Below are positions 49,760-60,909 of a DNA stretch of 64,000 bases, one piece after another (position 1 is the first letter of the stretch; every line of letters begins with the position of its first letter). The translations under genes and the position numbers were made by a program. The notes beneath the pieces are model-generated. The model made no database searches. It had not been told where the DNA came from and saw only the letters and a list, made by a program, of their open reading frames with translations. The DNA is from Clitoria ternatea (taxonomy: Eukaryota > Streptophyta > Magnoliopsida > Fabales > Fabaceae): contig CM075676.1 of NCBI GenBank assembly GCA_037962975.1, forward strand, positions 95,240,001 to 95,304,000. The letters run 5' to 3'.

Positions 49760-52700
49760 TGTAACATCCCATTTTCAACACAAATAGAAAATATATATTA
49801 ATATATCTTTCATGAGAAATAGTTACTATAAGTTAGTTTATTATTATCATTTTTATGAAATTTTGGTATTTATATTTAATTATTTGTTTTTTAAAAATAA
49901 AATAATAATAATAATAATAATATTTATGAATGAGAATTTTAAAATGACTTAATTAGTATTCATTGATTGATGAAATTACATTAAGAATTTTGAATATCTT
50001 TATTATTCACAACTTTTATTTTATGTTTATGTTTTTACATATTTATGATTTAACTCTTATTAGAATTTTAAAATAAAATTTTGAAGGAATTAGACTATGG
50101 TTCTTTAGAACTTTTTGATCTACATAATATTTATGATTTTTTGGAAAAAATTTTAAAAATTTTGAAATATTTTAATAAAATAATATATTTTAAATAATTT
50201 TAATTTCATATAAAGTTACTTAAAATTTAAAAATATTTATAATAAAGTGAAGTTAATTTATAAGAAAATTTTATAGAATTCATTTCAAGTAGATTTATCT
50301 TAAACTTATCAGTTTGGGAAAAATCTTGATATTTACCAATCGTAAAAAAATTAAAAATGTACCAATAAATTTTTATTAACAAAAAATTTTAGATTTTTAA
50401 AATTTAAACTTTATATTACTTATTACAAAATTAGTGAGAACTAATATGATATCGCTAAATTTTGAAAAGGACTAATTTTAAATATTTAAAATATACCAAG
50501 TGAAATGTTACTATATGGCTTAATAATTCAGCCAACATTTACTATGCAAAATACTATACATGTATGAAATTTTCAATAGGTGCACAGTAACCAAGATTGA
50601 AATTTCAAAAAATACATAGTACTTTTATATTAAAATAATGAAATGCATAGTGGAAAATTTTCTTATAAATACCGAAGGATTTCAGTGAAGGAAATCACAG
50701 TTCAAATTAAAATTTTCTTAATATAGTTGTATTATTAAGATAGTGATAAGAGTAAGAGAGGAAGATATTTTCTAAAGAAAAGGTTCTGTAAAAATTTTAA
50801 GGTAATAATAATTTTTTATATTCTTTTTATGATTATAAGGTTGTTTTTATATCACTTAAATATCTATTATTATACTGGATATAATATTAATTTAAGTTAT
50901 TATTCTAAATAGTAAATCACTATTTACTATTACTATTCATGTTTTACTATTTACCATTAATATTCATATTTTACTATTTACCATTACTATTTATGTTTAA
51001 CTATTTACTATTACTATTCATGATTTACTATTCACTATTCAAAATTTATCATTTCTGTTTTAGGTAGAAATCTTAATTTTTATCTTATAACTATATTAAA
51101 GTGAAATTGATATATTTTAGAACTCGGAGACGAGACGTGCACGGACTTTCCATAACGAACCAAGATACAAGAGGTAAGGGGGAGTAAGATAGGAATATAA
51201 TATGAAAAGACATAAGGATAATGGGAGAAGTCTCATACTCCTTTAAAATTTAATAATATTATTAATTTAAAATAATAACTATTTAACTTAAAAATTTATA
51301 ATAAAATTTAAATTGAGTATCTTGTGTAACTTGATCTGAATACCTACACAAATACCTGGATAACCTATGCGAGGATTCGACTATATGGACCTACATAGAC
51401 CTATGCGAGGAATGAACTATAAAGACTCAAAATTAATCTTATTAATCTAAATAACCATTAAAATTTGAATTATATTTATGACTAATATTTAGTTGATTTG
51501 ATTTAATTATAATTAATAATATTTAATTTTGATTAATGATATTGTGATTTATAATACTAGACCATGATTAATAATATTTGTGATTTGATGATATTTGATT
51601 GTGATTGATGATATTACAATACTTGATTGTGATTGATGATATTACAATACTTGATTGTGATTGATGATATTACAATACTTGATTATGATTGATGACCTTG
51701 TGATATGGAGTTTGAGCATATAGAAAGCATAATGGAAAGTTAAAACTCAGTAAGAATTTTCTTACCCCACTCTTTAAATTTTTATTCTAAGAGAAAGTAT
51801 TTTATCATTTTTTTGATCTTTTATGTCTTCTTAGAAATAATTTTCATTAACTTTATTTTTAATCTTTAGAATAAAATCTAGTATTAGAAAGAAGCTATTT
51901 TATGAAAATCAGAGGTTGAGATAATTAATTCTTGAATTAAAGAAAATTTTTATAGTTTTAAGTATTCTTAGTTAATGATTATAAAAATTATTTTCTTTTA
52001 GAAATCAGAAATTGAAATTGGTTTTCCCCAATGAAATAACTAAAGGATATTTTGTTATAGTCGAGATTTCTAAACACAATCTAGTTAAATTCAATTTGGG
52101 AAAGATTATGTAAATATGTGAAGTTTTTAAGAGAAAGTTTTGAGATATTTAAGCTTGGAAACTCAATTTTGGTGAGATCTGAATTCGAAGACTGTACTAA
52201 ATTTATTTATGTATAACAAAAGTTCAAAGAAAAACTTATGTGAATGTACAGTTTATTGAGATATTTTATGAACCTTTATGGTATTTAATAATTGAGTTTC
52301 TAAAAGTCTTAACCAACTAAATATACGAGTAGTTCATGCATCATGAATCATTAAAGAGAAATGAGATGTGATATTGCCTGGGACGGATTATAGAAATCGA
52401 GGATACATTAGATGGGACTTAATTGCGAGCCTTGGGATGATAGGGTGTGAAAGGGTGCTTCAGGTGACCTGGGGTCGCTCCCTAGTGTCGGGTACTCTCA
52501 TAATAAAAACTTTCTCAGTCTGATTAGTCTCTAAGTGTTTCCACGCCAGTTGAGCTGTTCATATGCTATGAAGGTATTTATGTTATTATTATCTGGAATT
52601 ATGGAACAGTGTAAAATCCTAGTTGGCGTAGTGTAAATTAAAACTTTAAGGACCCACATGAGTAAAATGAATGAGATAGTAGTATTAAAAACATTGTATG

Positions 52701-53360
52701 ACATTCATGTGATTGTGACATTCTATGTGGTTTGTTATGAATAAAAGTATAATTGTTATGTTATGAAAACTCTACATTCATAATTGATTATGTATATGAT
52801 TATGATTGAAATTATTATATTAGATTGTGAAAACCCTTATGCTTATGTCTTATCTGTAAAGTATTATATTCTGTTTCTTACTAATTCTTGTTTGAATTTT
52901 TGTGTCTAAAGAATGATGAAATTATAAGAGAGTAAAATGGTCTCATCCTCAATCGGATAGGAGAAGAGATGTGACAAAAGTAGGATTCAAAATCACATGG
53001 TTTGAAGATAAGGAAATGATTGGTTACAGTCGAAGTAAAGGTATTAAATCTTTAGTTTTAGTTTTCCTTAATACAATATTAAGTTGGATGATTATAATTC
53101 AAGGTAAAGGTTAAACTTTAATAAACCTTGTTCTTTGGATATTATACTGTAATCTTTGATCACTTATGATTTTCTAAAAGTTCATTTTATCATTTTGAAT
53201 AATTTGAAACTTTTTACTTTCAAAATTCAAAAAAAATCAGATGTATATACGTCCTTGTATACGCGAGATAGGAAACGATAAATATATATATATATCTTTC
53301 TAAAAATTTTGAAAGCAAGAAGAATAAATATATATCTCATGTATATAAGGAGGTGTTACA
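49760..53360 (+). mobile_element. Solo-LTR-like element B (3.6 kb), plus orientation
   Basis: Starts tgtaacatccc and ends ggaggtgttaca. It is the reverse complement of element A along its whole length at roughly 85-90 percent by eye, including a 40-base perfect match (52456-52495 with 46176-46215). It splits a CACTA subterminal repeat. The flanking 5-mers (tcagt, cccat) do not match, so either the duplication has mutated or one end was rearranged. No coding capacity for gag or pol. Confidence 0.75.
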
Positions 53361-53960
53361 CCCATCACAAACGTCGTCGTTAAGTTTGGCGGGGAAAGAA
53401 TAAAAAGTAAAGGGAAATGAAAAGGTTAGCGATAGATACAAGTCTCATTGCTAACTATTTTTTCCAATAACATTGTTAAGTCGGCCTTGGAAGCTGAAAA
53501 GATGTTTGTTACAAATGTCGTCGCTCAGTTTGGCAAGATAAGATTAAAAAGTAGAGGGGAATGAAAAAATTAACAACAAATATAGGTTTTGTCGCTAACT
53601 ATTTTTCTCATCAATGTTGTTATTTTTGTCGCTAATTCAGCCTTGGAAGGTTAAAAAATGGCCACTTATCGCTAAGTTTGACAGACTAAGATTAAAAAAA
53701 AGGGAAATGAAAAGGTTAGCGATGGATATAGGTCCCATTGCTAACTATTTTTGCCTAAAACATCACTATTTTGGTCACTAGGTCAGCCTTGTGAGCAATC
53801 TGTCACAAACCTTGTCACTAAGTTTTTTGGACTAAGATTATAAAGTTGAGGGAAATGAAAAAGGTTAGTGACAAATATAGGTTACATCGCTAACTATTTT
53901 GCCCAATAACATCGTTATTTTGTCGCTGGGTCAGCCTTGGATGCCTCTCCTGACTTATGA
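53361..53960 (+). repeat. CACTA subterminal tandem repeats, right side
   Basis: Four diverged copies of an about 150-bp unit, each with gctaagtttggc, aaatgaaaaggttag, ctaactatttt and cagccttgg words. A further copy is at 49608-49759 on the other side of the inserted LTR. Confidence 0.75.
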
Positions 53961-54402
53961 CATTTGCTTGTAGTAACTCTTATATTTTAAGCTTATTATG
54001 CATTTGTATAATTGTCATGAAACTTTACTTTATGATTTGGTGCGAGGATAAGTTTCTTCCACCCAACCACACCCTCTAGGTTGATATTTAATGTAATTTG
54101 TTGCATCAAGTTTAAGATTATTATTATTATTTTATTTCTTTAAAACATTATAATAATATAATTTCATTCAAAGCAACTTGATAAATTTTTATAATAATAT
54201 AAATGAAATATAATCCATTAGAATCAATGAATTGTCATTCACATTTCAATTTCAAGTTAACTTTGTTTTAGTAAAAGTTTCAAATCTCTATAATTAATAG
54301 TTATCTATAAAAATATATTTATAATTAATAAATTTATTTCAAGGACAAATTAAATCTTTTTCATATCATATTCATTCCAAAAGTGTAAATGTAATAGGAG
54401 TT

Positions 54403-57400
54403 GTAACATCCAAGTTATTAAAATTAATTATTCACGCTATATAGAGTTAATAAATAAATTATTAATGTATTAATATGAATTTAATTAATTAAGGGTGATT
54501 AATTATGAAATTAGATTTAAATTGAAATGGTAAAATTTATTTACCATATGGTGAAAGTAAAATAAGTAGTTATTTAAGGCAAATTTTTATTAAAAGAAAG
54601 AAAAGAAAAAGAAAAAGAAAAAGAAAAAGAAAAAGAAAATGGAGGAATGATAATTTTGCCCCTATGCACAAACATTTCCTTTCACCACCATTCACGCGAG
54701 ACTTCTTCTTTTTTCTTGCTCGTCCATGGCCGTGGGCACATAAGTGAAGGTGGCCCTTTATTTCTCGTTGAAAGTTGAAATTAACCATATTTTTGGAGCC
54801 GTAGCGCCAAGGTGAGTTAAATTGGTAGTTTCAATTTCCTTATTCCCGCTCTCTCCCTCAAAATCGAAAATGAGGGTTCAGTAGGGGTTTTCGATTTTCA
54901 TTGTTCTTGCACTTTGAAGCTTAGAAATGAAGCTTACTATGGTGGATGTTAATGAATGACTAATGGGGTTTTGATTCATTGTTGTTAGTTAATGGTTCAA
55001 AGTCAAACTTAGAAAGAGGTTGAATAAGTCTTAAACTCTTTTCACACGGAACTTAAAACTTTTTGAATGTGAGATAATCAGACTTTTGAACTAGACTTTA
55101 TAGGGCTAGGGATAGATAGATTGAACACAAGATTTATACCAGTTTACTTCCAACGCAGAAGTTATGTCGACTACCTTTAAACCTGAAGGATTTTTACTAT
55201 TGTAAAAGCACCTTTTACAATCACAACACAAGTCATGCTACAAGTATTGTTGACTCCAGCCACTTCTGACTCAATCTCAAGTATTCTTTCTAAAGCCTCT
55301 TTAAGCCAAATAACTATTTCACACAGAAACTAAGGCTGACAACACACTAAACTTTCACACAAAGAAAAATTTGAAATAATGTTTGTGTTTTTTGAGAACT
55401 TAGTGTATAAAAGATACAAGATAAAGAGCTGATACACTAAGTATAGAAAACAAAGACTAAGGTCTGCTAGAAGCAAAACAACAAATAAAGTTTTTGCTTT
55501 ATATAAGAAAGCCAAGACAGAGAGCTTGAAAGTGTGGAAAAAAGCTTTTGTGATTCTGATTCTTAAAGTCGTTAACTTGTTCAAGTTCTGAGATCCCTTT
55601 ATATATATAGGCCTTTGAGATAGCCGTTGTGAATCTGTTTAAGGGATGTAGCCATTATAAGCATTGATCCTTGAAGATGAGATGAGGACAATAAGTCTGG
55701 AACAATGAGCTTCAGAGCTTGCACTGAAATGGTGTTCCTTGAATGCTTCAAAGCAAAAGACCTTCTGTTGGCTTTTTTCTTTCAACTAAAACGTGTAGAG
55801 TATATAAGGTTAACCTTCTGAAAGCTTTCTGACATAAGTAATGATCTTCATCAACTTGTCTAAAATGTGTAGAACAACTACATTGGTTTTTTCCTATGTG
55901 AGCTTTGATTCTTGCACTGGTTTGCTTTTTTTTTCCTCTTTTAATGATAAGAGCGGTTTCTCTTGATAAGAACTTGGTTTAGAGCATCTTCAAAATCATT
56001 CTTGATTTTTGTTTGATGCAAGCTCTGGAGTAACATTCTCGTTACTTTAAAACTCCGGGGTCTGACTGATGAAGCAAGTACACGTGCTAAGAATGCGTAT
56101 GACTTAGCAGTCCAAAAATCTGGAAGAACGCACTTAAATCAGACTCTTCTTGAGTGTTATTCTAGGATCAGACTTTTTTTGATACAAACTTATATGCAAC
56201 TGTTTTTGATCCCAGGCAGACTTATTTTGAAATCACTTGCATGGCTTAGGCAGACTTTTTAGGTGGACTCTCACTTTCATTTATAACCTGAAACACTTAA
56301 TTGAATAGGTTAGATAACACATAGACAGACTTTATTTAATTAAATGTCTTGATGTGTGTTATTACCAAATCTTGGGGTCTGGTAAATAATAACCAATGAT
56401 TTTAAAATTCTTTACGAACCATACTTGGTTCCGACAATCTTTCCTTATTTGTTGATAGCAAACATCAAGTCTTTTATTAAATAGAGTATGTGATAATCAA
56501 AGCATATCAGAGAGGGAACCTCAAATCATCATATTTCATATCAAGTCATGTCATCAGAGCATTCTTTCAGAAAACAATACACACGGATACTTAAGCAGAT
56601 TCCAGACAAGATTATATCTCATATAACTGATAGTTTTAAATAGATAGTCAAAACAATATCCTATATGAATTATAAAAATTTAAAAGCATTAAAATTTTAT
56701 AGCTAAATTAGAAAAAAATATAATAAACGCTTCAACAAATTGTACAAATAAATCTCTAAATCTAATATTTCATTTTAAGGACAAAAAAATAAAAATAAAA
56801 GATGAAAATAAAGAGTCTTAAATTTTCTTTCTCCAGCTTGTTCTATATATGGTGTTGTTGAAGTTTTTTTTTATTTCTTCGTTTCAAAGAACCAATCTTA
56901 CACTACCTACAAAAGCAAATGGTAAAACTTATCAAAATATGAAACATCAAAAAATAAAAAGGAAGACAAAATTATATACTAAAAACATGGTAAAGCAAAT
57001 AACAATCATAGAAGATTGATTTTTAGTTTCTCACTCAACGAAACTAAGAAAAAAAAACTATTACAAAGGTGAAACAAAAATTCAAAATAAAGAAAAGAAA
57101 AGAATTTAATTTTTAAACAAAAATCCAATCAGGATAAAAATATAATAATAGTAAATACATCCACAGATCGTATATTGTCATTCTTCTTCAAATTAGATGA
57201 CCAATAGAATAGTAAGTTAAGAAGAACTAATTGTAAAGAAATAAGAAAAGAAAAGTAATGTTTATTTTGTAAATGAGGGTAGAAAAATTAAAATAAAAAA
57301 GAATAAACTACCAAACTAATCATTAAAGGAGAGAAGAGTAAAAAAAATTGGGTTAGATGAAATGAAAATAGGATGATAGGTATTTATAAGGAAATATTTG

Positions 57401-58400
57401 AGAGAGAAATAATAGAAAATATAAAAATAGGGTAAGAAAATGGTGCTAGAAATTTCTTTCAAAATAACATATTATATAATTAATTAAATTCCTATTTAAC
57501 TATGATTTTTTAAAATTATGGTAACATATATTAGAATCAAATTGTTTAATTTTGTATTTTCTTAATTGTAGCAATATATATAAAGATTTAATTTATAAAA
57601 GATGATTATTGAATATGCGTAATAAGTATTCCATTCTGATCATAATTAATATTTTAATTTGATTTAAAAATAGATTGTTTAATTTTAAATTTTACAAGAA
57701 TTCAATTCCTAAAAGGTAACTATAGTATGTTTGAAGAAAGATTTGATTGAGATGATAATTAATATTTTAATTTAATTTAAAAATAATTATATTGTAAAAT
57801 TAAAAAAAAAAATAAAGGCGACGAGTCATTAACACTAATTAAATATTGTCTAAAATAAATTTAAAAATGTTATAATATAAAGCTGGAATATTCTCAATGT
57901 GAGTGCGGATGTCATTCTCTTAAAACCAAACACAAAAGAACAAAAATCAACAGCCGTGCCAACCTTCCCTTCTGGGTTAATTATTTTTCCCCCTTGCCGT
58001 CCTCAATGATGATACCCACCATGAAAATACTAACAGGTGTTAGTATTTTTTACTATTAAGATTTATACCATTTTTCCACAGATTAAAAATTTTATTAATA
58101 TTAATTCATTTCTAAATAATTCTTATATGATTTTTAATGAAATAATGTTATTTTTAATCTCTTATCCTCTTGACTGTTTGACAAACTTGTTATTAATGTG
58201 AAATATGTTTGATATAATGGAAGGTATTTATTCTCAATATTTAATTATACTTTGGCTCAATTGCATAGTTACTAACCTAGAGGATTGTTTAACCGACAAA
58301 CAAAAAGATTATTTTTTTAAAATACTTTTTAAAGAGTTTGCGATTGAGGGTTATTCTGATTTAGGTGATGTTTAGTGGAAGAAGCCAACGGAAGTAAATG
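54403..58400. other. Repeat-derived intergenic DNA, no gene seen
   Basis: An LTR-like start (tgtaacatccaag) at 54403 is followed by an (AAAAAG)n tract at 54595-54640 and a leader-like segment with a caaggtgagt donor near 54811. 55000-56520 is less AT-rich, shows no protein homology I recognise and is probably a further non-coding insertion. 56530-58400 is AT-rich with no feature. No LTR 3' end could be placed. Confidence 0.4.
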
Positions 58401-58974
58401 GACAAAAACTCCGTTGAATGGTGGGAGGTTTTGATCTTATGGGTCAACGGAATTTCAATTGTCTCGAACGGCGTAAAGAATTAATATCAATCTTTAAATT
58501 TTTTACTTCAACTCAATTCTGTTTCTTCAGCTGCAAACCAAATACCCTCTTAGAGTGGTTTAAGTATACTTTAAAGATGTTTAGTTCTTTTATAAGATTG
58601 GTGAAAGTGAAGTTTATTAATCTTTAAAAGAATCATACGTTTAAATACAATTTTGATTCTTAATCTTTTTTTATTTTAATAATTCTTTTTTTAACAAAAT
58701 ACCAAATATACCCTTCCAATCCAACAATACCTTAGGTTGTTCCAATTCAACCGATTGTATCAATAATAGGTGTCTGTGAGGGATGAAGGTTCAGTTGAAA
58801 TTTAATAATAATAAATTGGGCTTTTCAAGACTTAAAACTAAATTTCGTCTCTGTATTTCTGTACAGTGGCGGTAAAGCCATGCAGCGTAAAGCTTTGACC
58901 ATATTCTACAAATTTTTTAACATTAAATTGGTGGCACGCCATCCTCCTCTGGAAACAGACTTCCTTTGGTTCAC

Positions 58975-60432
58975 ATGGCTTCTAATTCTCAAAACCACAA
59001 CAAAAACAACATCAAAATCCACGAACACTGCAAGGTTCCTCCTCCATCGTCAACCCCAACATCATCTCTCCCTCTTACTTTCTTTGACACTTTATGGGTA
59101 AGGTTCCACCCCGTTGAGCGTATCTTCTTCTACTCCCTCCAAACCCCACTTTCAGACCCGTCTCATTTCTTCCGCAAAGTGCTTCCAGATCTCAAAACCT
59201 CACTCTCCCTAACCCTCCAACACTTCTCTCCTCTAGCTGGCAACATAGTTTGGCCTTCAGATTCCTCAAAACCCATCATCCAATACAACCCTGGTGATGC
59301 TGTTTCTGTGTTCATCGCAGAGTCTGATACTGACTTCGATCACGTGTTAGATAACTCACCAAAAGAAGCAGAAAATTCTCGTCTTTTACTACCCCACCTG
59401 GAATCATCGGATTCTCTTGCCTCTGTTTTGTCTCTTCAAATCACCCTGTTTCCAAACAGAGGATTCTGCATAGGCATCGCCACCCACCATGCTGTTTTCG
59501 ATGGAAAGTCTTCAACTTTGTTCATCAAAGCTTGGGCTTCTCTGTGCCAAAGCCTAACGAATGGTGAATCATTATTACCATCTTCAACTTTGGTGTCAAA
59601 GTTTGAACCTTTTTTAGACAGATCTGTGATCAAAGACCCAAGTGAGATGGGACTTAATTCCACACCCAGTTGGACAGAGCTCATGATGGAATTGTTCCCT
59701 GGTGAAAGCACCGAGAAAAGATGCTTGAAGATTCTACCTTTCCATCCAAAACTTGAAGACAAGGTTCGAGCCACGTTCTTGCTCACACGAGGGGATTTGG
59801 AGAAGATAAAGAAAAGGGTGTTATCCAAATGGGACATAGTGGAACAAGAAAGAAACCATTCTTCAAAGCCACCAAATTTATCATCTTTTGTTCTTGCATG
59901 TGCTCATACCTTGGTTTGCATTGCTAAAGCCATTCATGGAATTGAAAAAGATAAAGAGAAATTTGGTTTTGCATTCACGGTTGATTGTAGGAGCAGGTTA
60001 GAGCCTCCAATCCCTGATAACTATTTTGGCAACTGTGTGTGGGGTTTGTTTGTGGATACAGAACCATTGGATTTTATCAAGGAAGAAGGGCTTGTCATTG
60101 TGGCTAAGAGCATTCATAGTACAATAAAGATGATGGATGAAAAAGGAATTTTTCATCGATACGATATGTTAAATAGATTCATTGATATGGCTAAAGATGG
60201 AGTTCAAATCATGGGGGTAGCAGGGTCAAACAGATTTGGTGTTTATGGTATTGATTTTGGTTGGGGAAGGCCTTCTAAGGTGGAGATAACTTCGGTGGAT
60301 AGAAGTTTAGGCATTGGTTTGGCAGAGGGTAGGGATGGGGGAGGAGGGATTGAAGTTGGCATTGTTCTCAATAAACGTGTCATGGATCTCTTTGACACTT
60401 TGTTTCGCAGAGGCCTCTGCGATGCTAAGTGA
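58975..60432 (+). CDS. BAHD acyltransferase, flavonoid/phenolic glucoside malonyltransferase type
   Basis: Transfers an acyl group, probably malonyl from malonyl-CoA, to the sugar of a flavonoid or phenolic glucoside in the cytosol. Single exon, 485 residues from the ATG at 58975 (the open frame extends nine bases further only through a TTG). The catalytic motif HxxxD is HAVFD (H172, D176) and the structural motif DFGWG starts at D427. YFGNC at 350-354 is the motif typical of the anthocyanin/flavonoid malonyltransferase clade of BAHD enzymes. Other family landmarks are LQHFSPLAGNIVWP near the N-terminus and FVLACAHTLVC in the middle. Length is slightly above the usual 440-470, owing to an N-terminal Asn/Pro/Ser-rich stretch. 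Acyl donor and acceptor are inferred from clade only. The LINE relic 0.5 kb downstream does not reach it. Confidence 0.93.
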   Translation: MASNSQNHNKNNIKIHEHCKVPPPSSTPTSSLPLTFFDTLWVRFHPVERIFFYSLQTPLSDPSHFFRKVLPDLKTSLSLTLQHFSPLAGNIVWPSDSSKPIIQYNPGDAVSVFIAESDTDFDHVLDNSPKEAENSRLLLPHLESSDSLASVLSLQITLFPNRGFCIGIATHHAVFDGKSSTLFIKAWASLCQSLTNGESLLPSSTLVSKFEPFLDRSVIKDPSEMGLNSTPSWTELMMELFPGESTEKRCLKILPFHPKLEDKVRATFLLTRGDLEKIKKRVLSKWDIVEQERNHSSKPPNLSSFVLACAHTLVCIAKAIHGIEKDKEKFGFAFTVDCRSRLEPPIPDNYFGNCVWGLFVDTEPLDFIKEEGLVIVAKSIHSTIKMMDEKGIFHRYDMLNRFIDMAKDGVQIMGVAGSNRFGVYGIDFGWGRPSKVEITSVDRSLGIGLAEGRDGGGGIEVGIVLNKRVMDLFDTLFRRGLCDAK

Positions 60433-60909
60433 TTGGTGGATGGGTCTGGAGCTATTAGGGTATCTTGCATGGTTTCTGTTTCCTGTCTTAATAATGGCTC
60501 CTTTGGGGGCAGCTATAGCTATAGTTATTATTATTATGATATGAATAGGTCATGTTTCATTGTTCCTCATAGAATGTTATTTTGTTATTGTTACACGATG
60601 ATAAAGGAGGTAGGTAAGAGATCAGGATGCCATGGTTGAAGAATAGAAATTAACGATAGACTGTATGAATCTCCTGCTACAATATTTGGACCCATACTGT
60701 CTCATCCTCCAAGAAAAGATTACAACCCCTCGCTTTAATGCTATTTTTGTAATTTCAAATTTAAATTTAACGGCGGGCCATTGTTTGCCAACCATGCATC
60801 ACATGATTTTTGTTTTGTTTTGGTGTTTCATTGCATTCGGCCTTTTGTCTCTTTTTGACGTGTGAGATGTTATGGGTTGTCCGGCCAATATGTTTCGTCA
60901 AAAACTCGC
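60433..60909. other. 3' flank of the BAHD gene, no further gene
   Basis: Probable 3' untranslated region and spacer up to the LINE relic. Short open frames on both strands overlap the gene end and are shadows. Confidence 0.5.

Larger units (their letters stand above)
49104..53975. mobile_element. Non-autonomous CACTA (En/Spm) element, split by an LTR insertion
   Basis: The left end cactgctagaaaaac and right end gcttgtagta (inverse tactacaagc) match CACTA-type termini. Internally, about 150-bp subterminal repeats containing atcgctaac and ggttagcgat lie at 49608-49759 and continue at 53361-53960, the pattern expected of CACTA elements. Without the LTR copy at 49760-53360 it is about 1.27 kb, too short for a transposase. 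The flanking 3-bp duplication is imperfect (tct versus act). Confidence 0.65.

Noticed and set aside
58966..58974. Alternative BAHD start nine bases upstream
   Set aside because: That codon is TTG; the first ATG is at 58975 and opens a normal BAHD N-terminus.
59436..59837. 133-residue minus-strand open frame
   Set aside because: Antisense shadow of the BAHD gene.
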